From positions 806,001-870,000 of the forward strand of contig CAVRJA010000005.1 of the NCBI GenBank assembly GCA_963721405.1: a stretch of DNA of 64,000 nucleotides, written 5' to 3'. Source of the DNA: JAFNAG01 sp963721405 (GTDB taxonomy: Bacteria > Acidobacteriota > UBA6911). Of this stretch, positions 42,604-52,003 are shown piece by piece. How positions within the stretch are numbered: the first letter of the stretch is position 1; every line of letters begins with the position of its first letter. The position numbers and the translations under genes were made by a program. The notes beneath the pieces are model-generated. The model had not been told where the DNA came from and ran no database searches. It saw nothing but the letters and a program-made list of their open reading frames with translations.

Positions 42604-44871
42604 TCACCTGAGACTGTCGTGAGGCCAGATTAATGATTCGAGCAACGGAATCGAGTTTCCCTGGTCCACATCGGTCAGCACGCAATTTCCCCCTTCCCGC
42701 GCGAGAAACGTCGCGAATCGCGGCGCCCTGGGCCTGGAGGCAGCTGGAGGGAAGCGGCCCGTCCAGCTATGGCTGGGATGGAACAGGCCGATCACATCAT
42801 TGAGAAGCGCGGCTGCAATCGGCAGCCGGCCGCTTCCCTTGCCGAGGTAAACCAGTTCACCGGTTTCAGCCCCCGCGAGCAAGACGACGTTGGTGTCGGC
42901 GCGCACACCGCCCAGGTGTCCTTCGGCCGGGACCGCCAGCGGCAAGACGCCGGCGGTCGGCGCATCGGCGCCGGCGACAAACAATCCAACCAGCTTGATC
43001 CTGAGGCTCAGGGAAGGCGCTTCCCGTATCATCATCGGATCGAGGTCGTGGATGCCGCGCACCGGCAGATCTTCGATGCTGAACCGGCGCCCCTGGACTC
43101 TGGCACAGAGGATCAGGAGTTTCTGGGCCGTGTCCCACCCAGACAGGTCCAGTTCCGGGTCGGGTTCCGTTATCTCGAGAGCGCGGACCTGGTTGAGGGC
43201 TGCCGAGAACGAGAATCCCTGTTCCATCCTCTCCAGCAGCATGTTGCAGGTGGATGACAGGACCGCCTGAATGTTCCGGATCTGCAGGTGTGCCAGCGGC
43301 CGTTCGATGGCATACATCAGCGGCCACCCGGCGGCAATTCCATTGTGGTATGCGAGACGGGCTCCGTGCTCCAGTGCGAACCGCTCCAGGTGCGGGCCAA
43401 ACTGATGCACCAGTCCCTTGTTGGTAGTCGCGACCGGCTTTCTGCGCGCCAGGGCGATCTCCAGCAGGTCATGAGTATCACTGCCCCGCGTGGCCTCCAC
43501 AATCACGTCGACATCTTCCCGGCGAACGAGCTTTTCCGGATCAAAGATCAGTTCGATGGGCCCCAGTGACGGATCCAGAGTGCGCGAAGAGTCAATGTCG
43601 GCAACAGCGGCCACATCCAGGCGCAGGTTGTAGTCCTCGATGATCTGAGCGTGCCTCTCGGCAAGCAGTCGGAGAAACATGCCGGTCACCCTCCCGGCGC
43701 CCAGGATGCCGAGTCTCACGGTGCGGATTTCGCGTTGCGCCGGAGTCGGCACAATGCGCGGCTTGCGCACGTAAGCGTCCCGCAAAATCGCAGACAGCTG
43801 ATCAATCTCGAGAAGAAACGCATCGTGGCCGTGCGGAGAACGGATCTCGGCGAAACCAACGGGTTTGCCGAGGTGATTGAGGATGTCGGCTCCGAGGTGA
43901 ACGTCCGCGATGGGATAAAGCTGATCCGAACTGATGCCGACCACGAGCGTACGACATTGCACGCGCTCCAGGGCCGTGACGATGCTGCCCCGGTTTTCGC
44001 TCAGATCAAACAGATCCATCGCTCGGGTAAAGAGAATGTAGGTATAGGGGTCGAAGCGCTTGGCGCTCTTCCTCCCCTGATGCCGCAACCATGACTCGAC
44101 GTTGAACATGCCGCGTTCGCCCAGCGTCGCGCCAGGGGGCTTAGACCACTCGCGGCCGAACTTCTCCTCGAGGCTGACAGGCGACCGGTAGCTCAACATG
44201 CCCACGCCCCGCGCGACCATTTGTCCCCAGGCGGAATTGGCTTCGCTGCCGTTCATGTCCAGCTCGACTCCGCGGCGCTGGAGCCAGTTCCATCCGATCT
44301 GCAAGGGGGTGGTTCGCAGCGGCGCCGCTATGACCGCAACCAGGTCGACCTCGTCGCCGGCTTCAATTGCCCACTCCCAGGCGAGCATGCCTCCCATGCT
44401 GGCGCCGATCACCATCCGCAATCGCTCAATCCCCAGCCTGCGTGCGAAGAGGCGCTGCGCCCGCATCATGTCCAAAGGAGTGAGCAGCGGAAAGCGTTCG
44501 AGGTACGGCTCACCGTCCGGGGCCGGGAACCGCGGCCCGGTTGAACCGTAGCAGCCGCCCAGAAGGTTGGGGCAAACTACAAAGTATCTGTCCGTGTCGA
44601 TGGCACGACCCGGGCCGATCAATTTCTCCCACCAGCCCACGGGCTGGTTCCGGTAGTCCCCGGCAGCGTGGCAGTCGAACGCAAGCGGGTGGATGACGAG
44701 GACGGCATTGTCCCGCGTTGCGTTGAGGCTTCCCCATGACTCGTAGCTGATCTGGATATCCTGCAGATGCCCGCCATGAACGAAGTCCAGCCCTTCCGGC
44801 AATTCCAGTGCCACCGTCTGCCCGAACTCTACCGTCGGCGAGTCCATCCAGCACTCGCGATGCTCATTCAT
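42604..44871 (-). CDS. Fusion of homoserine O-acetyltransferase (MetX) and homoserine dehydrogenase
   Basis: A 755-residue bifunctional candidate in methionine/threonine synthesis. Residues 1-370 are a MetX-type alpha/beta hydrolase with nucleophile Ser158 (GASMGGM), Asp316 (SSDQLYP) and His349 (PHGHDAFL). Residues about 385-755 are a homoserine dehydrogenase with a nucleotide-binding LGILGAGRVTGMFLRLL segment, TNKGLVHQFG containing the conserved Lys, and a catalytic-domain segment ALEITEPDPELDLSGWDTAQK. No ACT domain follows. Dehydrogenase would make homoserine and MetX would acetylate it. The start is uncertain: ATG 44871 fits family alignment; 44922 and 45015 are alternatives. It is divergent from the DAO-type gene. 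Confidence 0.88.
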   Translation of the reverse strand: MNEHRECWMDSPTVEFGQTVALELPEGLDFVHGGHLQDIQISYESWGSLNATRDNAVLVIHPLAFDCHAAGDYRNQPVGWWEKLIGPGRAIDTDRYFVVCPNLLGGCYGSTGPRFPAPDGEPYLERFPLLTPLDMMRAQRLFARRLGIERLRMVIGASMGGMLAWEWAIEAGDEVDLVAVIAAPLRTTPLQIGWNWLQRRGVELDMNGSEANSAWGQMVARGVGMLSYRSPVSLEEKFGREWSKPPGATLGERGMFNVESWLRHQGRKSAKRFDPYTYILFTRAMDLFDLSENRGSIVTALERVQCRTLVVGISSDQLYPIADVHLGADILNHLGKPVGFAEIRSPHGHDAFLLEIDQLSAILRDAYVRKPRIVPTPAQREIRTVRLGILGAGRVTGMFLRLLAERHAQIIEDYNLRLDVAAVADIDSSRTLDPSLGPIELIFDPEKLVRREDVDVIVEATRGSDTHDLLEIALARRKPVATTNKGLVHQFGPHLERFALEHGARLAYHNGIAAGWPLMYAIERPLAHLQIRNIQAVLSSTCNMLLERMEQGFSFSAALNQVRALEITEPDPELDLSGWDTAQKLLILCARVQGRRFSIEDLPVRGIHDLDPMMIREAPSLSLRIKLVGLFVAGADAPTAGVLPLAVPAEGHLGGVRADTNVVLLAGAETGELVYLGKGSGRLPIAAALLNDVIGLFHPSHSWTGRFPPAASRPRAPRFATFLAREGGNCVLTDVDQGNSIPLLESLIWPHDSLR

Positions 44872-45042
44872 GACCGTGATATTCCCGAGTCGAAAGGCGG
44901 GCTTCCCGCCCGCTTTTCTCATGATATTGTTACCCGGTCGAGTTGTCGAGCCCAATGACGGGCCTGGGGGTTCCGCATAGCTTGCCCTTTTCCACTTTGT
45001 CGTCCACAATTTCATGTTCCTGACGAACGGTGGGGAAAACTC

Positions 45043-46164
45043 ATGGGAATGCGTGATAAGAGTTCGATTGCCATTGTCGGAGGCGGGATCGCAGGCGCAG
45101 CGGCTGCTTTTTTTCTGGCCGGCAAGGGCGCTCACGGGATTACCATCTTCGAACGGGATCGCACGCCGGGGGCACGCTCCACCGGGCGCAACGCAGCCAT
45201 CCTGCGTTCGCTGATCCCGGATCCCCTCCTGCGGGGTGTGGCGCGCGAGTCTGCAGCGTTCTACAGGGAACCTCCGGATGGCTTCGCACTCCACCCTCTG
45301 CTGGATCCGGTCGGCCTGTTCCTGGTGGCACGGGACGAATACAAACGCGATCTTCTTGCATGCCTCGGCAACGGCCGCGAAATGCGGGCGCCGCGTCAGG
45401 TGGATCCTTCGCAACTCTATGACCGGCTGCCATGGGTCGCGCGCGGGTTGAGCACCGTCCTCTATCAACCCGACGAAGGCGTGCTCGATGTTCACGGAAT
45501 CCTGCAATCGTTCCTGCAGGGCGCGACTGCACTCGGGGTGGAACTGCGGACTGAATGCGACGTCCTTCATCTCCGGACGTCCCAGGGCAGGATCGCCGGA
45601 CTCGAAACCTCGTCCGGGTTCGTATCCGCCGGCCGGGTCATCCTCGCGGGCGGCGGTTGGGCGGCTGACCTTGCGGCCGACGCCGGCTTCCCTATCGCCC
45701 TGACTCCCTATCGCCGGCATTTGCTCGTCACTGAGCCGATGCCGCAGGTCGACCGTCGCTGGCCGGTAGTCTGGATTCTTGGAGACGAGTTTTATTTCCG
45801 ACCCGAAAGCGGCGGACTCCTGATGTGCGCATGCGACACAGTGCAGGTGAGCGCGGACCGCGGCGAAACCACCGATCCCGGTGAACTGGAAAAGATCGCG
45901 GCCAAGGCGGCCCGCTGGCTGCCTGCCCTGGCCGACGCCCGCGTGGCGCGCGCCTGGGCCGGAATGAGAACCTTCGCGCCTGACCATCGGTTCGTCGTCG
46001 GGCCGGATCCCAGACTTCATGGATTGTTCTGGGCGGCCGGCCTCGGAGGTCACGGAATTACCTGCGCTCCGGTAGTAGGCAAACTCCTGTCGGATTGGGT
46101 CCTGGAGGGTAAATGCGCCCACCCGGCAGCAACAGCATTGGCCCCTGCCCGCCTGCTCGACTGA
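45043..46164 (+). CDS. FAD-dependent amino-acid oxidase-type (DAO) oxidoreductase
   Basis: A 373-residue flavoprotein of the glycine/D-amino-acid oxidase superfamily. The N-terminal dinucleotide motif is IAIVGGGIAGAAAAFFLAGKG, followed by STGRNAAILRSLIP, and the C-terminal FAD contact is GLGGHGITCAPVVGKLLSDW. Substrate could be a glycine, proline or other secondary amine. It starts 171 bases from the divergent MetX fusion, so a shared control region is possible. The antisense frame is open through this gene, but is not coding. Confidence 0.87.
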   Translation: MGMRDKSSIAIVGGGIAGAAAAFFLAGKGAHGITIFERDRTPGARSTGRNAAILRSLIPDPLLRGVARESAAFYREPPDGFALHPLLDPVGLFLVARDEYKRDLLACLGNGREMRAPRQVDPSQLYDRLPWVARGLSTVLYQPDEGVLDVHGILQSFLQGATALGVELRTECDVLHLRTSQGRIAGLETSSGFVSAGRVILAGGGWAADLAADAGFPIALTPYRRHLLVTEPMPQVDRRWPVVWILGDEFYFRPESGGLLMCACDTVQVSADRGETTDPGELEKIAAKAARWLPALADARVARAWAGMRTFAPDHRFVVGPDPRLHGLFWAAGLGGHGITCAPVVGKLLSDWVLEGKCAHPAATALAPARLLD

Positions 46165-46317
46165 TACGCCGGTCTCAACCCGTCAGTGCGCCATGAACAC
46201 CGTTCTGAACGGCTCGCCGACACTCTGTGCAAGGGCAAACGATGCCCGCGCCCGGCGGATTTTGGGTGAAGCGCGGTGGTTTCTGCCTGTAATATGGCCC
46301 ATTGAAAGGGGGAATCC

Positions 46318-49170
46318 ATGCGCCACAGTTGCCGCACCACCCGACTGGGACTCGCTCTGGCCATCCTGCTTGCGCTCGCGCAGCCTTCGCTCGCTCAAGT
46401 CGCGCCCGTGCTCTCCAATCAACTCCTCCGGGCCGAATTTTCCGGATCCCGCCTTACGTCGCTCGTCGATCTCCGCACGGACTTTCGACTCCGGTTCGAA
46501 GAAGATGGTTTTTCGTTGAAGATTGGCGGCCACACCCTGGACGCGAAGAGTCTGCCCGCCGGGAAAATCGAGACAGACAAGCAACTCTTATCCATTACTT
46601 ATGGCACTTTAGATATAATAGTTAAAGTTATCTATGAACTCAAACCCGGCTGGAGGTTTCTCTCGAAGCAGATCGTCATCGAGCCGCGGAGGCCGGGCGG
46701 ATACCGTGTAAATGAAATCGCCGCCTTCAGGGCCAGAGTGGAACCGGCGATTCTGGAGGAGCTTCCACTATCGACGCGCGGAACGTGGGGAGCAGTCCTG
46801 CGTTTTGTGCAGGCGAACGTCTCCCCAGCCCACTCGGGCTATGGGGCATTCATGCTCTACCAGAACCCGTTCAACGTCTGGAAAAGGGACGGGCAGTCGA
46901 TCGAGTCAACCTACGCCCCGGAGATCGACTGGAAATCGGAGTACGGCCCATACGTATCGGACCGTTTCTGCATCGGCATGTACCCACTGAGCGGCGTCGC
47001 ATTTCCGGCGAGGGCAATCCCGGAATGGACATTCATCCCCGATTACCAGGCGTATCTTGCCGGGAATCCCCGGATTGACATGAACGAAGCCGACGCTCTG
47101 GTCGAGTGCGTGCGATCGTTCCTGTTGTACAAGCCGCAAAAGAGCATTCGCGTCCACGTACCCTGGTGCGAGAACGACTATCAGATCGACGTCGCGACGC
47201 CGGATGGCTGGGATGAATTCAAGCGCATCGTCGACCGGGCAGTGGAGGTCGGATGCCAGTACACGCTGTTTACGCCCGCGAACAGTGAACTGTCGAGTCT
47301 GAAGGAAAACCGGGATGCCTGGGGCTGGGAGAACCTGCTGTTTTTTGCCATGGGCCAAAAGATCCGCAAGGGCGAATGGGATCCGGCAAGAGACGCGGTC
47401 CCGCCTTCCCTGCAGCGCATGCTCGACTACGCCAGGGCCAAAAACATCAAGCTGGTCTCTTATTCCTATCCTTCGCTCCCGTTCATGCAGGATGCCGAGT
47501 GGACGAAGTGGGCAGCGGGAAAGGTTGGCGGCTATAACGGACCCGATATGGGCCTCCGCAGTTTCCAGGACTGGTGGGTCGGCAAACTGGTCGATTTCGC
47601 CAGGGCAACAGGGGCCGGCGGCTATTCGTTCGATCACTGGTGGATCGCGTACGACGGCGCCTCAAGCAAGTATTCTCAATGGAACGGCTGCCGCCGGATC
47701 CTCGAGACCCTGCGCCTGCGCATCCCGGACATCATGATCGACGGCCGGCAGCAATACATGAACTTCGGCCCCTGGACGTGGCTGGCCGGCACTTACCCTC
47801 ACCCATCGCTGACGGACGAGCAGCCGGAGAGCTTTGTATCCTTCCCCGACCTGCACACGGATCGCGTCTCCGCGAACCGGCAGCGGTTCGCCGCCTGGAC
47901 ATACCGGATGCAGCGCTTCTGTCCGCCGGAGATACTGCCGGGTTTCATGACTCATCAGACGGAGCGGAGTGACGCGCAAAGAATCATGCGTCGCGACCGG
48001 TTCCGCCCGCGGGACTGGGATCTCCTCGGCTGGAGGTACTCGGTGCTTTCATCGATCGCGACGGCGCCCTTCAATCACGTTGTCGATTTCATCCCTGCGC
48101 GTGATGTCGAGGAGTTCAAGGCCTTTTCCGAGGAGGACAAACGCTGGTTTCGCGGCTGGCTGGACTGGACGGATGCGAATGCGGCACTCCTGAAGCGGGT
48201 CAAGCCGATTATCGGCCCGCCCATGATCGGACGCGTCGACGGGACGTCGGCCTGCGCCGGGGATGCGGGTTTTGTGTTCCTCTTCAATCCGAACTATAGA
48301 AAGCTCGAGGCCGAATTCATCCTGGACGGATCGATCGGGCTCGAAAGAGGGACGCGGTTCATCCTCGAGGAATTGTACCCTGAGAAAGGGCGGCGCCTGG
48401 GGCATGTAGAGAATGGCATCTGGAAGATGGGGGATCGGGTCGTTCTGGCGATGGGAGGAAATGAGGCGGTTGTCCTGGCAATCCGGCCGGCCGGCGCTAT
48501 CGCAGCCGCGCCGGTCCTGTTTAACATCCGCGGGGGCGTGCGGATCAACGGAAGCACCCTGGCGCTGGCTGACGTCGAGGGCGAGGCCGGTTCTTCGCGG
48601 GAAGTCGCTGTCCTGGTTCCGCCCGGGACCAAGGTCGATTCACTGACGGTCGACGGCGCGCGCGTGCCCTTCCGTCGGGCGGAAAACATTGTGACTGCAC
48701 GGGTCCATTTTTCGGGGGACCCTTTTGGCAAGAGCCAACCGCTCTGGACTTATGACCCGGCCTTCACGGGCGGCACAGTCAGGGCTTGGTTCCGTGTTCC
48801 GCCCCGCATCCTGGAGCAACTGCGTCGCAGGCGGCAGTCCTGGCCCGTGTCGTATACCGACGATGATTTGATTGCACCGTGGCTTGGTTCTTACAGGCTC
48901 CTGCTGTTTGCGCACATCGCCGAGCCGGACGACACCAAAGAAATTACGGTGACGATCGACGGCAAGCCCGCCCGGGTGCTGAAGGCTTACAACAATATTT
49001 ACGGAGGGAACAAGCGCAATTTTCTCGGATCATACGTCGATGTCACTGCGCTCGAACCCGGTAAGGATCACGTCGTTGAAGTGACCGCTCCGCAGCTTCC
49101 CGCGGGTCGATTTCAAGGGTTGTTCTTTGAAAACGTGGAGCCGGAATACACCCGCAGCATCGTGAAGTGA
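46318..49170 (+). CDS. Large secreted glycosidase-like protein, family unassigned
   Basis: A 950-residue exported protein with a signal peptide (about 8-26, ending SLAQ). The N-terminal 250 residues are beta-rich, as in the sandwich domain of alpha-galactosidase-like enzymes. The centre (about 280-640) reads as a TIM barrel with many Trp and acidic residues, including GGYSFDHWWIAYD, DIMIDGRQQYMNFG and a YPHPSLTDEQPESF stretch; Asp and Glu residues there are catalytic candidates. C-terminal beta domains follow. I cannot name a CAZy family. It is probably a polysaccharide-active enzyme. An unusually A/T-rich codon patch lies at about 46586-46640. Confidence 0.7.
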   Translation: MRHSCRTTRLGLALAILLALAQPSLAQVAPVLSNQLLRAEFSGSRLTSLVDLRTDFRLRFEEDGFSLKIGGHTLDAKSLPAGKIETDKQLLSITYGTLDIIVKVIYELKPGWRFLSKQIVIEPRRPGGYRVNEIAAFRARVEPAILEELPLSTRGTWGAVLRFVQANVSPAHSGYGAFMLYQNPFNVWKRDGQSIESTYAPEIDWKSEYGPYVSDRFCIGMYPLSGVAFPARAIPEWTFIPDYQAYLAGNPRIDMNEADALVECVRSFLLYKPQKSIRVHVPWCENDYQIDVATPDGWDEFKRIVDRAVEVGCQYTLFTPANSELSSLKENRDAWGWENLLFFAMGQKIRKGEWDPARDAVPPSLQRMLDYARAKNIKLVSYSYPSLPFMQDAEWTKWAAGKVGGYNGPDMGLRSFQDWWVGKLVDFARATGAGGYSFDHWWIAYDGASSKYSQWNGCRRILETLRLRIPDIMIDGRQQYMNFGPWTWLAGTYPHPSLTDEQPESFVSFPDLHTDRVSANRQRFAAWTYRMQRFCPPEILPGFMTHQTERSDAQRIMRRDRFRPRDWDLLGWRYSVLSSIATAPFNHVVDFIPARDVEEFKAFSEEDKRWFRGWLDWTDANAALLKRVKPIIGPPMIGRVDGTSACAGDAGFVFLFNPNYRKLEAEFILDGSIGLERGTRFILEELYPEKGRRLGHVENGIWKMGDRVVLAMGGNEAVVLAIRPAGAIAAAPVLFNIRGGVRINGSTLALADVEGEAGSSREVAVLVPPGTKVDSLTVDGARVPFRRAENIVTARVHFSGDPFGKSQPLWTYDPAFTGGTVRAWFRVPPRILEQLRRRRQSWPVSYTDDDLIAPWLGSYRLLLFAHIAEPDDTKEITVTIDGKPARVLKAYNNIYGGNKRNFLGSYVDVTALEPGKDHVVEVTAPQLPAGRFQGLFFENVEPEYTRSIVK

Positions 49171-49258
49171 AGCCGGGGATCACCAACTCTTGACATCTGA
49201 CACTTATGCCCCGAGTGCCGCGTCTTCGACGCCCGGTTTCCTGCGATGCGAGTCCTCA

Positions 49259-49720
49259 TCATCTCAAATAGGCAGCCGCAGATGGTGCGGTCGCATTGCA
49301 GACGGTGTTGACCTCCTCGGGAGTGAGTTTGGCCTCGGAGTGGATGAGGACGTACTGCATGAGCGGCATCTCCCCGCCCCTCGCCTCTTCGCAGACCGCC
49401 TCTAACCGTTTTTTCGACATCTCGGGACCGAGAAGGCCCCACTCGGAAAAGTTCAGGTGCGCGCGACCTTCGTTGACATCGTCGGCAACAAGCCAGGAGA
49501 CTGGGGCAACCTGGCTATACCATGGCCAGACGGTGTTGTTGGAGTGGCAGTCGTAGCAAGCGCGCTTCATGATCGGGGCGGCCGCCGGCTGAGGCTTGGC
49601 AATCGCTTCGAATGTCGCGTCCGGGTTGACAGGTGGATTCGTCAGTTCCGGCCGGATGAACTGGGCGGCCACCAAAAACAGTACGACGGCCAGTGCGGTG
49701 TACTTGAATATCTTGCGCAT
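49259..49720 (-). CDS. Exported haem-binding domain protein
   Basis: A 153-residue c-type haem protein. An N-terminal hydrophobic anchor (about 7-22) is followed by C55-x-x-C58-H59 in ACYDCHSNNTVWPWY, the typical start of the small haem-binding domain family, and VAPVSWLVADDVNEGR. It probably acts at the periplasmic face of the membrane. It is downstream of the di-haem peroxidase gene on the same strand, 108 bases away, so the two may be cotranscribed. Confidence 0.88.
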   Translation of the reverse strand: MRKIFKYTALAVVLFLVAAQFIRPELTNPPVNPDATFEAIAKPQPAAAPIMKRACYDCHSNNTVWPWYSQVAPVSWLVADDVNEGRAHLNFSEWGLLGPEMSKKRLEAVCEEARGGEMPLMQYVLIHSEAKLTPEEVNTVCNATAPSAAAYLR

Positions 49721-49828
49721 TCAAAAGATCCCCCGAAATACACGCGTTCGTTTCCTGAATGTGTGATGCCACCGCTCTTTGCGGACCGCCGGCATCATAC
49801 GCGGACCCACTGTTGGGGAGGCGGCAGT

Positions 49829-50890
49829 TCAATCCGAAATGTCCGGCTTGGGGGTCGCTTTGGTGCTCTTCGGCAGCACCGGTTCCTTGACATAATCGCC
49901 GGGAATTTCACCGGTGAGTGTCCCCAGCCAGGTGACGATCGATTTCACCTGGGCATCCGGCAGGGTCTTGCCCAACTGGTACTCACCCATCATAGACACT
50001 GCCTCTGTCAGAGTGCTCACTTTGCCATTGTGATAATAGGGTCCGGTCTTGTGGATGTTGCGCAAGGAGGGGACCTTGAAAACAAGGCGATCGGCCACGC
50101 TCTTTGTTACCTTCTCCCGTCCCGGATCGGAGGTGTCCGGCCACGGTTTGGTCATGCCCAGCCTTTGATACAGGCCTCCGCCTACATAGGCGCCGGCGTG
50201 GCAGGTCTGGCATCCCGCCTCGGTATAGGCATTGAACCCGGCCTTTTCTTCGGACGTCAGCGCGGTCTGGTCGCCGCGGAGGAACTTGTCCCAACGGTCG
50301 GGCGTGACCAGTCTGCGTTCAAAGGCGCCGATTGCCCTGGCCATGTTGTCATACGTCACCGGGTCCTTTTCTCCCGGGAATGCTGCCTTAAAGGCGGCAA
50401 TGTATTCGGGCATCGACTTCAGGACCATGACGGCCTGCTCCATGGACGGCATTGCCATCTCGATCGGATTCAGGACAGGACCTTTCGACTGCTCTTCGAC
50501 ATCTGGGGCCCGGCCGTCCCAGAATTGCGCCAGATGACCGGCGGCGTTGTAGACCGTGGGCGCGTTGCGATCCCCAACCTGCTCCTTGTGGCCGTTGGAA
50601 GTAGCCTCCCCGTCGACACCGTACTTGTCGAGGAGATGGCACGTGTTGCACGATATCTTCTGACTGCGTGACAATCTGGTTTCGTAATAGAGCATGCGCC
50701 CCAACGACACCTTTTCCTCAGTGATCGGGTTCGCGGCGGACGCCATGACTTCCGGCAGCGGGGCGAACAACTCCAACTTAGCGGCATCGATCGAGGCCGG
50801 AGCGGGCGGCGGCGCACTCCGGCCGCAGCCGGCGCCGGCAAGGATTAAAAGAAAAAGTGCGGCAAAAGCGACCATATATGGTTTACGCAT
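49829..50890 (-). CDS. Di-haem cytochrome c peroxidase, lipoprotein
   Basis: A 353-residue periplasmic peroxidase of the CcpA/MauG superfamily that reduces hydrogen peroxide with electrons from small cytochromes. Two haem sites are present at C81-C84-H85 (CNTCH) and C227-C230-H231 (CQTCH), with the expected FWDGRAPDVEEQ and KVPSLRNIHKTGPYYHNG stretches. A lipobox LAGAGC (Cys22) suggests lipid anchoring. It starts at ATG 50890 and lies directly upstream of the haem-binding protein gene. Confidence 0.92.
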   Translation of the reverse strand: MRKPYMVAFAALFLLILAGAGCGRSAPPPAPASIDAAKLELFAPLPEVMASAANPITEEKVSLGRMLYYETRLSRSQKISCNTCHLLDKYGVDGEATSNGHKEQVGDRNAPTVYNAAGHLAQFWDGRAPDVEEQSKGPVLNPIEMAMPSMEQAVMVLKSMPEYIAAFKAAFPGEKDPVTYDNMARAIGAFERRLVTPDRWDKFLRGDQTALTSEEKAGFNAYTEAGCQTCHAGAYVGGGLYQRLGMTKPWPDTSDPGREKVTKSVADRLVFKVPSLRNIHKTGPYYHNGKVSTLTEAVSMMGEYQLGKTLPDAQVKSIVTWLGTLTGEIPGDYVKEPVLPKSTKATPKPDISD

Positions 50891-51426
50891 TGCGTCCTCC
50901 AGACATGTGCACGAGCAGTTGATGGAAATTGCGGTCCGACTTCAACGCCTCTTGCTCCACCCGCATCCCGGCGAGTGGGACCTTGGGATGACCCCAGTGT
51001 CCCGCCTAAAATGAACGATGTTTCTGCAGCTATCGTACAAGAGCAGCCGCCTTATGTCACCCATAAGCTCGAAGTATTCTTGAACCTGACTTCAACACTC
51101 ATGTGAGCATAAAATCGGGGGTGAAAGAAGGGCTCGGGAATTTGCGGTTGCTCCGGCTGCGATCCATTCAGCCAGACTGGGCCACTCACACAATTCCACG
51201 CAGGCGCTGCATGATTGACGCACTGCCGGCGGCGGGGGAGTCTGTTTCTTGCCGCGGAAGGTCCCGGAAACCAGAGGTGGCAAACGACGGCGGAAGATGC
51301 GCTGTTCCCGTGCTCTCCACGTCGAACTCTTCCGGGAGCCGATAGGCATCCCGCCCATGCCGGCGCGCGGCGAACCAGCCACGCCATCGGGATGGGCGGG
51401 GTGAAGGCTGCAAAAAGCGCAGTTTG
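50891..51426. other. Spacer with no recognised gene
   Basis: A 536-base spacer upstream of the di-haem peroxidase and downstream of the FKBP gene. I see no plausible open frame, terminator, repeat array or promoter of note. Confidence 0.6.
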
Positions 51427-51855
51427 TTACTTGCCGGCCTTAAGGAGTTCAACTTCAAAATCCAATGTCGCGTTGGGCGGGATCACATTGCCGGCGCCGC
51501 TGGAGCCGTAGCCAAGAGCAGGCGGGATGAAGAGTTCGCGTTTGCCGCCTACTTTCATCCCGGCAACGCCCTCGTCCCATCCCTTGATCACCTCACCGGC
51601 GCCGAGCTTGAAGCTGAAGGGTGTTCCACGGTCAACCGAGCTGTCGAATTTGGACCCTCGCTTCCCGTTCTCATACAGCCACCCCGTGTAATGGACCGTG
51701 ACTGTCATCCCCTTCTTGGCTTCCTCGCCCGTACCAACGGTTGTATCAACATACTTCAATCCTGATCGAGTCGTCACTGCCTTCTCCTGAACAAAACTCA
51801 AACCGACGGACATCAACCCGGCGATCACAGAAATCAGCAACATCTTTTTCAACAT
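51427..51855 (-). CDS. FKBP-type peptidyl-prolyl cis-trans isomerase
   Basis: A 142-residue exported prolyl isomerase. A signal segment (about 4-20) precedes a complete FKBP domain with VTVHYTGWLYENGKRGSKFDSS, FSFKLGAGEVIKGWDEGVAGM and LGYGSSGAGNVIPPNATLDF. It most likely assists folding in the periplasm. The ATG at 51855 follows a GGAGGAAAATTC-type site. A mirrored heptamer array lies in its upstream region. Confidence 0.94.
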   Translation of the reverse strand: MLKKMLLISVIAGLMSVGLSFVQEKAVTTRSGLKYVDTTVGTGEEAKKGMTVTVHYTGWLYENGKRGSKFDSSVDRGTPFSFKLGAGEVIKGWDEGVAGMKVGGKRELFIPPALGYGSSGAGNVIPPNATLDFEVELLKAGK

Positions 51856-52003
51856 GGCCAGAATTTTCCTCCAAAGTGGAAAGTATCCGGCACTTCCTCG
51901 CGGTGCCGGAAAGAAGAAATGTTAGCACACAACCCGTACGGGGGAAGAGCAAAGCAACCGCGACGCGTGCAATGGAATCTGCTAGTCGTACTTGACTCAG
52001 AAA

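Noticed and set aside
44872..45042. SAM riboswitch upstream of the MetX fusion
   Set aside because: I could not find the conserved core of any SAM riboswitch class; only an isolated hairpin is visible.
44872..46122. N-terminal extension of the MetX fusion through the DAO-type gene
   Set aside because: The frame is open by chance; the DAO-type gene on the plus strand is clearly the coding one and the extension has no MetX similarity.
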